Assembly: GCA_017432305.1 (NCBI GenBank)
Contig: JAFRJK010000005.1
Coordinates: 1 to 64,000, forward strand
Origin: Candidatus Saccharimonadota bacterium
GTDB taxonomy: Bacteria > Patescibacteriota > Saccharimonadia > Saccharimonadales > Saccharimonadaceae
Reading direction: 5' to 3'
DNA length: 64,000 nucleotides
The notes beneath the pieces were generated by a model. That model saw only the letters and a program-made list of their open reading frames with translations. It made no database searches and had not been told where the DNA came from. Made by a program: the position numbers and the translations under genes. This document shows positions 16,961-25,616 of the stretch, one piece after another (within the stretch, counting starts at the first letter, position 1; every line of letters starts with the position of its first letter).

Positions 16961-17296
16961 ATGTTAGCAAAAAAATATCGTTTTCACTCAAGAGGCGGAG
17001 TGCAATTTACCTATAAACACGGTAAAACTATTCGGATGCCAAAAATGTCTCTAGTTTTTAATAAAAACTCGCGTGGAAAACAGCGCTTTGCGGTTGTGAT
17101 TTCTAAAAAAGTGATAAAGTCTGCTGTAGGAAGAAATAGGGTGAGAAGACGAGTTTATGAAGCAATTCGTTTAATGCTTCCAGAATTTCCAGAGAAACGA
17201 GATTGTATTTTTATTGTATACTCAAAAGAAATAAAAGATCTTGAATTTACTCAATTACAAAAAATTGTGAAAAATCTTTTAGAACAAAGTAAATAA
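16961..17296 (+). CDS. rnpA: Ribonuclease P protein component
   Basis: 111 residues, family-typical. It carries the RNA-binding signature A-V-G-R-N-R-V-R-R-R-V-Y-E-A (about 50-63) and F-A-V-V-I-S-K-K-V. It binds RNase P RNA for tRNA 5'-end maturation. In most bacteria rnpA lies between rpmH and yidC on the same strand; here it is transcribed in the opposite direction on the far side of jag, with its own leaderless promoter. Confidence 0.93.
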   Translation: MLAKKYRFHSRGGVQFTYKHGKTIRMPKMSLVFNKNSRGKQRFAVVISKKVIKSAVGRNRVRRRVYEAIRLMLPEFPEKRDCIFIVYSKEIKDLEFTQLQKIVKNLLEQSK

Positions 17297-17302
17297 TAAT
17301 AA

Positions 17303-17776
17303 TTATTCTTCAGCTGGGATATCTTTTTTCGAGATAATAAGATGACGAGCACGGCCTTCGCCTTCGGAGTGGGTTTCAATATCCGAATAATCTTGAGCAA
17401 GTTTGTGGACGACACGACGGTCGGCAGCGTTAAGTTCGATTGTCATTGGCTCACCAGTTTCGCGAACTTTAGAAATCCAATTTTCAGCTTTTTGTTCAAT
17501 ACGATCGGCGCGTTGGCGTTTATAGTCAGCGACATCGACGTTTACGCGAGTGAGTTCAGCGTCACGAGCAACAAGGCTTTGGCTCACGATGTATTGGAGT
17601 GAGCGGAGATTATCAGCATTACGGCCAATTAAAAGTGAGTTAAGGCTCGTTGATGGAACACTAAGTTGAATAACGTCATCCTCAACGGTTGACCAAACAG
17701 CTACATTAATTCCGAAGAAGCTTAAAAGATCCTCAAGATATTTTGTTGCGAAACGGATAGATTCGTCACGATTCAT
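17303..17776 (-). CDS. khpB: Jag/KhpB-type KH-R3H RNA-binding protein
   Basis: 157 residues: a divergent KH domain (about 30-85, with L-I-G-R-N-A-D-N-L-R-S-L-Q corresponding to the GxxG loop as IGRN) followed by an R3H domain (about 95-155: M-T-I-E-L-N-A-A-D-R-R-V-V-H with the Arg and His). The Jag-N domain of Firmicutes homologues is missing. In Gram-positives this protein regulates cell elongation and division genes post-transcriptionally. It lies 20 bases downstream of yidC, the conserved arrangement. Confidence 0.85.
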   Translation of the reverse strand: MNRDESIRFATKYLEDLLSFFGINVAVWSTVEDDVIQLSVPSTSLNSLLIGRNADNLRSLQYIVSQSLVARDAELTRVNVDVADYKRQRADRIEQKAENWISKVRETGEPMTIELNAADRRVVHKLAQDYSDIETHSEGEGRARHLIISKKDIPAEE

Positions 17777-17795
17777 AATTTTCTCCTATTTTCTC

Positions 17796-18866
17796 CTAGC
17801 CCTTTCCGGACTGGGATTTTTTGGAGGTTTTGTTTTTGGTTTTTATATCTTTCGCTTTGATGCGAGTAATTTTAGTTCCAGTTTTCTTATTTTCGATAAC
17901 TTCGGCTTCTTGAATTTTCTTAGTCTTATCTTTTAACTCTTTAAGAATTGCACGGTCAGTGTTGTCGTCGAGTTCATCGTCAACTTTATTTAAGATGTGT
18001 CGTTGTTGGATAGTAGAGATTAAGTTCGAAAGCATGTAGTAAAAACAAAGCGCACCAGGAAGGTTGATCGTAATCATGAGCATCATTAAAGGCATCATGA
18101 AAGACATTTGGCCGGTGACCATTTCATTAAGGTCGTTTTGGTCTGGGTCTTTCCCTTCTTTTGCATCAGCAATCATCTTCTTCCAAGTAGATTTTCCGCC
18201 TTTTTTCTTGTTTTTTGCAAGTTGTTGTTTCGAGTTAAAGTATTGGATAATGGCAGCACCGACTGCAAAGGCAAGGACGATTAATTGGCTTGCGCTAGCA
18301 GTGCCCGGTTTAACAGATAGATCAACCGAGTTAAAGAGCATTGGTTTAAAGTCGTAAGCTGGGGCTTCTTCGCCCTCTTCGTGAGTTTCAGCTTTATCAT
18401 AAGCTTCCTTCTTCTCAAAATAGGTTTTTTGTTTTTCGGCTACCTCGTGAATACGATCAAGCGAAGCAATTGGAGCGTAAGCACGTTTTTCAAGATAATC
18501 ATTAGTGGTCGGGAGAGCCATCACACGAATTGCGGTAAACATACCGATGAAAATCGGGAGCTGGATAAGAATTGTCCAGAAAGAAGCCATCGGCTTAATA
18601 TTATTTTTCTTATAGAGATTCATCATCTCTATAGATTCCATTTGCTTATTACCATTACAGCGTTTTCGGATTTCCGTTAGCTCAGGTTGAATTTTTTTCA
18701 TGAGCTTTGTCTGATGAAGTTGTCTCTTCATAAGCGGCCAAGTTAGGAATTTAACTAGAATCGTAAAGATAATAATTGCAACACCAAAGTCACCAATAAA
18801 GTTATAAACGACAAAAAGAATGTTAACAATTGGATTGACAATTAAAAAATCGATTAACTCAAACAT
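17796..18866 (-). CDS. yidC: YidC/Oxa1 membrane protein insertase
   Basis: 356 residues, short Gram-positive type without the periplasmic beta domain. Hydrophobic spans lie at about 17-38, 85-105, 205-225 and 255-285. F-T-I-L-V-K-F-L-T-W-P-L near 35-46 holds the conserved basic groove residue, and M-K-K-I-Q-P-E-L-x-x-I is typical. A charged insertion (about 125-175) is present and the C-terminus is Lys-rich for ribosome binding. Leaderless start: -10 hexamer at 18873-18878. Confidence 0.92.
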   Translation of the reverse strand: MFELIDFLIVNPIVNILFVVYNFIGDFGVAIIIFTILVKFLTWPLMKRQLHQTKLMKKIQPELTEIRKRCNGNKQMESIEMMNLYKKNNIKPMASFWTILIQLPIFIGMFTAIRVMALPTTNDYLEKRAYAPIASLDRIHEVAEKQKTYFEKKEAYDKAETHEEGEEAPAYDFKPMLFNSVDLSVKPGTASASQLIVLAFAVGAAIIQYFNSKQQLAKNKKKGGKSTWKKMIADAKEGKDPDQNDLNEMVTGQMSFMMPLMMLMITINLPGALCFYYMLSNLISTIQQRHILNKVDDELDDNTDRAILKELKDKTKKIQEAEVIENKKTGTKITRIKAKDIKTKNKTSKKSQSGKG

Positions 18867-18872
18867 GTCTTA

Positions 18873-18878
18873 ATTATA
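18873..18878 (-). promoter_or_regulatory. yidC leaderless promoter
   Basis: AGTATAAT on the minus strand ends 7 bases before the yidC ATG; no RBS is visible. Confidence 0.6.
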
Positions 18879-18908
18879 CTATAGGGGTGGGAAAAACACA
18901 AATCGGTT

Positions 18909-20687
18909 TTATTTTTCAGAATTTTCAGAGGAGGAATCTGGAGTGTTAATAAAATCATCATTAACACTCGGGCGAGCAAAGGTAGCGGTTCGAAGCTCAC
19001 GATAGAGCGCAGATTTTTCGAAAACATCAGTATTAGTGCCTTTTGCGGAAATTTTACCATTATTTAGAACAATAACTTGGTCGGCAATTTCCATAATTTC
19101 TGGTTTATGAGTAATAATAATAACTGTATGGTCGGTTTTTAAGTCTTCAAAAATATTAATAATATCTTTAGTTGAGGCAGGATCGACATTTGAGGTGACT
19201 TCATCAAAGAGAAGAATCTCAGCCTTAGAAAGTAGCGCACGAGCAATGGCGAGTTTTTGGAGCTGGCCTTCGGTAAGGAGACAATGATCCGGATCGAGTG
19301 TAGTATTAAAGCCATAAGGGAGACGCTCGATATCTTTATAAATACCAACTCGTTTACAAGCTTCGATTTGGTTTTCAAGCTTTCCATCAACTAGCGCCAA
19401 GTTCTCACGAATACTCATTTTAAAGGCGAAAGTTTTTTGGAAAACGCCAGAGACATTTGATGAATAGACTCTTTCACTATAATTATAAATACTCTCGTCA
19501 TCGATTAAGATTGCACCGGCATTAATTCGATAGAGGCGATAAAGTAAGTTTATAATTGTCGTTTTTCCAGAACCAGGACGACCAACAATTACGGTAATCT
19601 CATTTGGACGAGCTTTAAAGGAGATATTGTTTAAGATTTGGCGATCTTTTAGTTTATAGTTTACTTTATCGAAAGTAACGACACCATTAATATAGTCGTT
19701 ATCGATGTCGCCGTAATCAATCTCCGAGTCGGTAGTATAACTTAAAATAGCCTTGATACGGTTAACACGAACGGTATAGTTGCTGAGATTTAGAAAGTCT
19801 TCAAGGAGAGTATCGGTGTTTGTAATGACAATTTCGTAGTATGAGATAAGAAGGACGAGTTTATCGAGCGAGATTTTTCCGTCTGTAGCGAGATAAGCAA
19901 GGAAAATGTAAAGAATAATTTTTCCAAGGTAGATAATCGCTGGAAGTTCACAATAGCGTTCGGTGAGTTTTCTTAATCTAGCGTTGGATTGTTCGGTCCA
20001 AGAACGACGAGTTGATTTTAGTTTTTTCTCGAGGTTCGGCATAATATTGAGAGATTTAACTTGACGCAAATTTGAGAGCATTTGGTTTAAGATGTCGATA
20101 ATTTTATCTTGATATTTTCTAGTTCCCTCGTAATGTTTTGCAACAGCTTTCGAATTTCTACTCATTAACCAGATATAGAAACCGTCGATTAGAAGTGCAA
20201 TTAGAGCAACAAAGATGTTATAGTAGCTAAAAATACAAAAGATAATCACAAGTTGGATTATTCCAGTTAGGCCATCGCAGGCCATATCAACAACATCAAC
20301 AAGATAACGGACATCCTCGGAGCAAGTTTCAGCAATCTTTCCTTTTGAAATTTTATTTAGAATCATTTCATCTTCAGCGACGTGATTAAAAATCATCTGT
20401 TGAACGCTATTATAATAGTAGTGGTGTAAGACGGTGTAGGTCCAATAGTTCCAAGCGTACATCCCAAAATAGATGGCGTAGAAAATAATATAGAGGATAA
20501 CATAAATCCAAATTGCGTTAAATTCACGGTTTTCAGTTATGACGGCAATAATCCCGGCGGTGGCAATCGGCGGTAAGAGATCTGCGGCATAGAGGAGAAT
20601 ATCAGAAATAAGCATCTGGAGAGCGATGAATTTTTTATCACCCGCAATGCTAAAGAGAGTCCTAATTGTGTCTAGATATCTTCTCAT
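18909..20687 (-). CDS. ABC exporter, fused membrane and ATPase domains
   Basis: 592 residues: a six-span exporter transmembrane domain (about 20-310) and a nucleotide-binding domain (about 340-560) with Walker A GRPGSGKT, Walker B I-L-L-F-D-E-V-T-S-N-V-D and the H-loop I-I-T-H-K. The signature is LTEGQ rather than LSGGQ, as in some heterodimeric exporters, but no partner is adjacent. Possible cargo: lipid, peptide or drug; not decidable. A TATGGTATAAT promoter precedes it. Confidence 0.85.
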   Translation of the reverse strand: MRRYLDTIRTLFSIAGDKKFIALQMLISDILLYAADLLPPIATAGIIAVITENREFNAIWIYVILYIIFYAIYFGMYAWNYWTYTVLHHYYYNSVQQMIFNHVAEDEMILNKISKGKIAETCSEDVRYLVDVVDMACDGLTGIIQLVIIFCIFSYYNIFVALIALLIDGFYIWLMSRNSKAVAKHYEGTRKYQDKIIDILNQMLSNLRQVKSLNIMPNLEKKLKSTRRSWTEQSNARLRKLTERYCELPAIIYLGKIILYIFLAYLATDGKISLDKLVLLISYYEIVITNTDTLLEDFLNLSNYTVRVNRIKAILSYTTDSEIDYGDIDNDYINGVVTFDKVNYKLKDRQILNNISFKARPNEITVIVGRPGSGKTTIINLLYRLYRINAGAILIDDESIYNYSERVYSSNVSGVFQKTFAFKMSIRENLALVDGKLENQIEACKRVGIYKDIERLPYGFNTTLDPDHCLLTEGQLQKLAIARALLSKAEILLFDEVTSNVDPASTKDIINIFEDLKTDHTVIIITHKPEIMEIADQVIVLNNGKISAKGTNTDVFEKSALYRELRTATFARPSVNDDFINTPDSSSENSEK

Positions 20688-20739
20688 TAAAATAAAACCT
20701 TTTGGTAAATTATACCATAAGAAGTTTAAAAAATAAAAA

Positions 20740-20755
20740 TAGCCCCGAAGGGCTA
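20740..20755 (-). terminator. Terminator of rpmH with UUCG tetraloop
   Basis: Minus strand TAGCCC-TTCG-GGGCTA hairpin followed by TTTTTATTTTTT. Confidence 0.85.
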
Positions 20756-20759
20756 GTTT

Positions 20760-20897
20760 TTAGTAAGTTAAGCGTGCGCGGCCTTTAATACGGCGGCGTT
20801 TTAGGACTTTTTGTCCATTTTTAGTTGCATTTCGCTTCATAAAGCCATGTTCTTGTTTGCGTTGGCGCCTATGTGGCTGATAAGTCCTCTTTGGCAT
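20760..20897 (-). CDS. rpmH: 50S ribosomal protein L34
   Basis: 45 residues beginning [19 protein letters not shown], continuing M-K-R-N-A-T and ending G-R-A-R-L-T-Y; the family core is unmistakable although the start is MPKRTYQP rather than the usual MKRTFQP. A component of the large ribosomal subunit. It lies beside dnaA as in most bacteria, but rnpA is not next to it. GGAAAGGGAAAT precedes the ATG, an acceptable RBS. Confidence 0.95.
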   Translation of the reverse strand: MPKRTYQPHRRQRKQEHGFMKRNATKNGQKVLKRRRIKGRARLTY

Positions 20898-21146
20898 ATT
20901 TCCCTTTCCTTAATATAAATGTTTTATTATATTTGCAAATTACAATATATTATATCGTAGTTTTCCTCTTTTTTCAAGAAGTTTTCCACTACTCTTTTAG
21001 ATAAACGTCCGGTTTTGTGGAAAACACTACCCCTGTTTTTATTAAACATATTATAAAATATGAAAAATGTCGGTATTTTCTGTGGAAAACTTTAAAATAT
21101 TTGGTATAATAGCTAAGAAATAAAGGTCGCAAGAAGGAGGTTATAG
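20898..21146. other. rpmH-dnaA spacer with DnaA-box-like sites and dnaA promoter
   Basis: AT-rich 249-bp spacer between divergent rpmH and dnaA. DnaA-box-like TTTTCCACT is at 20982-20990 and the reverse form TGTGGAAAA at 21016-21024 and 21081-21089. The dnaA promoter TTGGTATAAT is at 21101-21110. Likely a region of dnaA autoregulation and possibly part of a bipartite origin. Confidence 0.6.
21105..21110 (+). promoter_or_regulatory. dnaA promoter -10
   Basis: TATAAT preceded by TTGG, 15 bases downstream of a DnaA-box-like site (21081-21089), which fits autorepression by DnaA. A strong AGAAGGAGGT RBS precedes dnaA. Confidence 0.65.
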
Positions 21147-22505
21147 ATGTTTGATGTATGGAAAAACGTGCTTGAACAAATAAAGCATCAGATTTCCAAC
21201 GAAAAGTTTGCGACCTATTTTAATAAGACATCCCTTGAGGGAGTGGAAAATGGAGTCGCAAAAATTGGGGTTCCAAACATCTTTATGCAAATTAATGTTC
21301 GAAAAAATTTTGACAAACTTATTCGAGCAGCTCTAAAGAATAATAATATTGATTTTTCTGACACGGAATATGTAATCACAAATAATGATAATAAGGTAAG
21401 AAAATCTCGAGAGATTTTTTCAACGTCGGAATTAAAGAATAAATCCGAAACAAAAAGATATCTAAGTAATTCCCCAAGAATCTCTTCAAATGGATTAATT
21501 CCAGAATATACTTTTGATAATTTTATTGTTGGGACAAATAATGACCTCGCAGTTTATACTGCAAAAGAGGTGGTTGATGATCCAGGTGGAAAAAGAAACC
21601 CATTTTTCCTTTATGGAAAATCTGGAGTTGGTAAAACTCATCTTATTCAAGCAATCGGAAATGAACTTTTAAAGAAAAATCCTAATCTTAAAATTTTATA
21701 CACACCAATTAACCACTTCTATTCAGATTTTATCTCGGCAATTCGTAGTAAAAATCCAGATTCATGGAAACCTAAATATATGAATCTTGATGTTTTAATT
21801 ATTGATGATTTCCAATTAATTGCTGAGAAGGATAAAAGTCAAATTGAATTCTTTAATATCTTTAATGATATGCATCTTTCTAAACGACAAATTATTGTCG
21901 CATCTGATAGGTTACCAGAAGAAATTAAAGAAGTTGATACCCGTCTTGCATCAAGATTAACCCAAAAAGGAGCTTATGATATTCAACTCCCTGGTTATGA
22001 AGAGAGATATGCGATTTTACAAGCAAAAGCAGAATATAATGGTGTGGAAATTGAGCCACAAGCAATTGAATATATTGCGGAAAATGTAAAAACGAATATT
22101 CGAGATCTTAACTCAGAATATGAAAAATTAATTGCGTTTGCAGAACTTAGGGGGATGACACCACTTGAAGTGATTAATTCTGGGTTTTCAAGACCATCAG
22201 TTTCTACATCTAGAAAAAATACCACAGCAAAGAAAATTATTGATAAGACTGCAAAATATTATGATATGACAACTGAGACCATGTTATCTAAGTCTAGGGT
22301 TGCACATATTAAAAATGCAAGGCAGGTCGCAATGTATCTTCTTCAAAATGAACTTGGACTTTCCACTACAAAAACTGCAACGGAACTTGGATTAAAAGAC
22401 CATACCACGGTTATGAATGGTGTAAAAAGAATTAAAAATGAAATGAAGATGAATTTTAAGCTTCGTGAAGATATAAATATTCTTCAGGAGAAAATTTATA
22501 GTTAA
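21147..22505 (+). CDS. dnaA: Chromosomal replication initiator protein DnaA
   Basis: 452 residues, the usual length. Domain I about 1-80, a short linker, AAA+ domain III (about 130-335) with Walker A G-K-S-G-V-G-K-T-H and Walker B D-V-L-I-I-D-D-F, and C-terminal domain IV with T-K-T-A-T-E-L-G-L-K-D-H-T-T-V (DnaA-box binding). Start fixed by AAGGAGG. Binds the boxes flanking its gene and opens the origin. dnaN and recF follow in the standard order. Confidence 0.97.
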   Translation: MFDVWKNVLEQIKHQISNEKFATYFNKTSLEGVENGVAKIGVPNIFMQINVRKNFDKLIRAALKNNNIDFSDTEYVITNNDNKVRKSREIFSTSELKNKSETKRYLSNSPRISSNGLIPEYTFDNFIVGTNNDLAVYTAKEVVDDPGGKRNPFFLYGKSGVGKTHLIQAIGNELLKKNPNLKILYTPINHFYSDFISAIRSKNPDSWKPKYMNLDVLIIDDFQLIAEKDKSQIEFFNIFNDMHLSKRQIIVASDRLPEEIKEVDTRLASRLTQKGAYDIQLPGYEERYAILQAKAEYNGVEIEPQAIEYIAENVKTNIRDLNSEYEKLIAFAELRGMTPLEVINSGFSRPSVSTSRKNTTAKKIIDKTAKYYDMTTETMLSKSRVAHIKNARQVAMYLLQNELGLSTTKTATELGLKDHTTVMNGVKRIKNEMKMNFKLREDINILQEKIYS

Positions 22506-22754
22506 TAAGGTGGAAAAAGTTGTGAATAAAGTTGCTAGAAAGTTGTGTAATAATGGCGGAAAAGTAGTGGTGGAAAAGACTAAAAATTCGAGTTTTCCAT
22601 ATAAATCCACACTTTTTTCTATTTTTTTCCAATCCAAAACCACAGTTAAATCCACAGGAAATTTTAATAATTTTTCCCTGTTAAATAACAGTTTTACACA
22701 TTATCCACATAGCTTATTATTACTATTATTAAATAAATAAGGAAAGGATTTTAA
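22506..22754. other. Probable replication origin (oriC) between dnaA and dnaN
   Basis: Non-coding, very AT-rich 249-bp spacer with a DnaA-box cluster: a perfect TTATCCACA at 22701-22709, AAATCCACA at 22603-22611 and 22648-22656, and weaker TTTTACACA (22692-22700), TTGTGAATA (22520-22528) and TTGTGTAAT (22543-22551). The run of A/T immediately before dnaN could be the unwinding element. Small open frames across it show no coding features. Confidence 0.75.
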
Positions 22755-23855
22755 ATGGAGTTAAAAGTAGATCAAAGTAAACTTAGTAAAGCTCTAGCTA
22801 TCGTTTCTAAAGTTGCAGCTAGTAGGGCTACCTTACCGATTTTAAATAATGTGCTCATAAAGGTGGTTAAAAATAAAGTAACTTTAACAGCAACAAATTT
22901 AGATATGGCGATCATTGATTATCTTCCAGTTTCTAGCTCAAAGGATGGGGAAATCACAGTTCCAGCAAGGCTACTTGCAGATTTTGTGGCTAATCTTCCA
23001 AAAGGTGATATAGAAATTTCTTCTAAGGATACAAAAGTAACAATCTCCTCTTCTAAATATCAATCTGTAATAAATGGAAGTGATGTGTCAGATTTCCCAG
23101 AACTCCCGGAAATAAATGAGAAAAAGGCAGTAATTTTTAAAGTTCCAGTTGAGGATTTTAAAAATGGAGTGTCGTCAGTTAAAATTGCGGCAAGTAATGA
23201 TATGACAAGGCCAGCTTTAACTGGAATTTATTTTAATACTAATGAATCAGTTTTATGTGTTGCGGCGACGGATGGATATAGATTAGCTGAGAAAAAATTA
23301 ATTTCAGATGTTAAATCGGAAGTTAAAGCAATTGTGCCAGCTTCAACAGTGACGGAAGTTTTATCTTCAATTTCAGAAGAAACAGAAGAAGTTGAGATTT
23401 TATTTGATGAAAGCCAAGTTTGTTTTAGAATGGGAGAAATTGAGGTTACATCAAAATATATTGATGGTTCGTTCCCTGATTATCGAAAATTAATCCCGGA
23501 AAATATGGAAGTAGATTTAAATCTTAAAAAATCAGAATTACTTCGAGTTACAAAGCTCGCAGCCTTATTTGCAAAGGAAGTCGGTGGATCGATTATTTTA
23601 GAAACTTCAAAATCAGACGGAGTTTTAAAAGTTTCATCAGTTATAAATGAATTCGGTGAAAATACTTCAGAAATCGAGGTGAAAGTATCACAAGATACGA
23701 AAGTGATTTTAAATTCAAGGTATCTACTTGATGCGCTAAATGTTTTAGATTCTGAGGATGTAAAGGTGGGAATTTCTGGAAATCTTCAACCAATAAAAAT
23801 TGAAAATAAAAAATCATTAGATTATGTTCATATTATAATGCCACTTAAGGGGTAG
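22755..23855 (+). CDS. dnaN: DNA polymerase III beta subunit (sliding clamp)
   Basis: 366 residues in three repeated clamp domains. Recognisable are L-P-I-L-N-N-V-L-I in domain 1, R-P-A-L-T-G-I-Y-F in domain 2, D-G-S-F-P-D-Y-R-K-L-I-P and the C-terminal Y-V-H-I-I-M-P-L. It forms the ring that tethers the replicative polymerase. AAGGAAAGG lies upstream as RBS; recF begins 3 bases after the stop. Confidence 0.96.
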   Translation: MELKVDQSKLSKALAIVSKVAASRATLPILNNVLIKVVKNKVTLTATNLDMAIIDYLPVSSSKDGEITVPARLLADFVANLPKGDIEISSKDTKVTISSSKYQSVINGSDVSDFPELPEINEKKAVIFKVPVEDFKNGVSSVKIAASNDMTRPALTGIYFNTNESVLCVAATDGYRLAEKKLISDVKSEVKAIVPASTVTEVLSSISEETEEVEILFDESQVCFRMGEIEVTSKYIDGSFPDYRKLIPENMEVDLNLKKSELLRVTKLAALFAKEVGGSIILETSKSDGVLKVSSVINEFGENTSEIEVKVSQDTKVILNSRYLLDALNVLDSEDVKVGISGNLQPIKIENKKSLDYVHIIMPLKG

Positions 23856-23857
23856 AT

Positions 23858-24889
23858 TTGATAATAAAATCAATTAAACTAAATAATTTTAGATGTCATG
23901 AGACATTTAGTTTTGAGTTTAAGAAAAAAACCTCAGTAATTATTGGAAAAAATGGAAGTGGAAAAACTTCAATACTTGAAGCAATTTATGAAGCACTTCG
24001 AGGAAAATCTTTTCGCGCAACAGATTTAGATATTTTAAAGAGAGACAGTGATTTTTATCGAGTTGAGGTCTTGTTTTTTAATGGTGAAAAAGTAGTAGTA
24101 GCTTTTGGAGAGCTTGAACCGGGGGTAGTGAATAAAAAACAATTTTTAGTTGGCGGTAAAAAATATCTTAGACTTCCAAAAAAATATCGATATCCAATTG
24201 TTTTATTTTTACCAGATGACTTACATTTAATCTCTTCTTCCCCAACAAGAAAACGGGATTTTTTCGATCGAATTTTATCAGAATTAGACGATAGTTATTC
24301 TTCAATTTTAGCTAAATATGAAAAAGCTTTAAAACAAAGAAATGACCTTTTAAAACAGTGTGTGGAATATAATATTGAAGTAGTTTCACAAATGATTTTT
24401 TCTTGGAATTTATTACTTTCAAAATATGGGGTTGAAATTCGAGGAAAACGAGAAAAATTAATAAAAGAGATTAACTCTAGACTCACTAAAACCTATCATT
24501 CGATTGCAAAAAATGATGATAAGATTTTAATAAATTATGAAATTTTTGGTGAAAAAATAGGTGAAAGTGAATATTTAAAAAGATTAGAAAACGAGTTAAA
24601 CCGAGATTTAATTTTAGGACATACAGGTTTTGGGGTACACCGAGATAATTATAACTTTTTATTTAATAATTCTGATGCGGATGGTTCAGCGAGCCGAGGA
24701 GAAGTACGTTCAATTATTTTAGCTTTAAAATTTATTGAGGCAGAAATGATTTATGAAAAAACAAATAAAAAACCAATTATTTTACTTGATGATGTTTTTT
24801 CAGAACTTGATGAAACAAGACAAAAAAGTTTAACGAGGAATTTTAAAGAAAACCAAGTAATTATTACTAGCGTAGAAATAAATGAATAG
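23858..24889 (+). CDS. recF: DNA replication and repair protein RecF
   Basis: 343-residue SMC-like ATPase that loads RecA at gaps. It has N-terminal L-N-N-F-R-C-H, Walker A G-K-N-G-S-G-K-T-S, the family segment S-S-P-x-x-R-R/K-x-F-F-D, signature S-R-G-E-V-R-S and Walker B I-I-L-L-D-D-V-F-S-E-L-D. The start is TTG right after the dnaN stop, consistent with translational coupling. Ends one base before the convergent gene at 24890. Confidence 0.93.
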   Translation: MIIKSIKLNNFRCHETFSFEFKKKTSVIIGKNGSGKTSILEAIYEALRGKSFRATDLDILKRDSDFYRVEVLFFNGEKVVVAFGELEPGVVNKKQFLVGGKKYLRLPKKYRYPIVLFLPDDLHLISSSPTRKRDFFDRILSELDDSYSSILAKYEKALKQRNDLLKQCVEYNIEVVSQMIFSWNLLLSKYGVEIRGKREKLIKEINSRLTKTYHSIAKNDDKILINYEIFGEKIGESEYLKRLENELNRDLILGHTGFGVHRDNYNFLFNNSDADGSASRGEVRSIILALKFIEAEMIYEKTNKKPIILLDDVFSELDETRQKSLTRNFKENQVIITSVEINE

Positions 24890-25615
24890 CTATTCTTCCT
24901 TACTGCGATAAGAAGTACAAGTGTCGGTAGCTTCAATTTTATAATCATTTAAATCTATACCAAGAGACTTTAGATAAGATTTTGTTTTTTCTTCAGCTTC
25001 TTCCATTGGAGAGTCAAATCCACAAGCGTCGACATAAATATTAATTTGGATTTTTCCATCATTTTCAAAATTATACCCCTCTCGGACTTCGAAAGTTTTC
25101 CCACTAATTAAGCTGGACTTAAAAGGAATATAAAGATTAATTGAAGAAAAATCATTATACATACCCTGGCATTCTTCGTCTGGATATTTTGAATCGGTTT
25201 TCTTTGGACAGTTTATAATAATTCCATCAACAACTTCTTCAGTTTTAGACCAAGAGAAAGTGACACTATAGGTTCTTTTGATTGAATCAATATCAAGTAG
25301 AAAAGTTGCTGTATTAACACCTTTATACAGAGTCTCTTTATAAGAATTTTCACGAATTAATGCATCTTGGATATAGGTCTTCTCTTTATCAACACTATTA
25401 ACTGTTTCAGAAACTAGGCTCCAGGCGACATCTTCAAGGCCTTTTTTACTATTTACTGGAACATCTTTAAGGTAGGAATTAAAGTTTTTAATAGTAAAAT
25501 GTGAACGATTATTATAGGCGAAAATAGCAATTATAATAGAGCCTATAATAATAAAAAGAGCGATAAGAATAATTAAGACTTTTTGTTTTTTATTAAGATT
25601 GGAATTTTTAAACAT
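24890..25615 (-). CDS. Hypothetical single-span membrane protein of the secretion operon
   Basis: 241 residues: N-terminal transmembrane helix (about 13-33) and an external domain containing cysteines in I-N-C-P-K-K, D-E-E-C-Q-G, D-A-C-G-F and T-D-T-C-T. The last part (E-K-T-K-S-Y-L-K-S-L-G-I-D-L-N-D-Y-K-I) resembles the end of the PEGA protein at 27035 (Q-K-A-L-S-Y-L-E-E-N-K-I-N-L-K-N-Y-T-I), so the two may share a C-terminal domain. Last gene of the minus-strand operon, 1 base after the hydrolase. Function unknown. Confidence 0.7.
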   Translation of the reverse strand: MFKNSNLNKKQKVLIILIALFIIIGSIIIAIFAYNNRSHFTIKNFNSYLKDVPVNSKKGLEDVAWSLVSETVNSVDKEKTYIQDALIRENSYKETLYKGVNTATFLLDIDSIKRTYSVTFSWSKTEEVVDGIIINCPKKTDSKYPDEECQGMYNDFSSINLYIPFKSSLISGKTFEVREGYNFENDGKIQINIYVDACGFDSPMEEAEEKTKSYLKSLGIDLNDYKIEATDTCTSYRSKEE

Positions 25616-25616
25616 T

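Noticed and set aside
22506-22754. Small open frames in the dnaA-dnaN spacer
   Set aside because: Extreme A/T content, low complexity and DnaA boxes point to the origin, not to genes.
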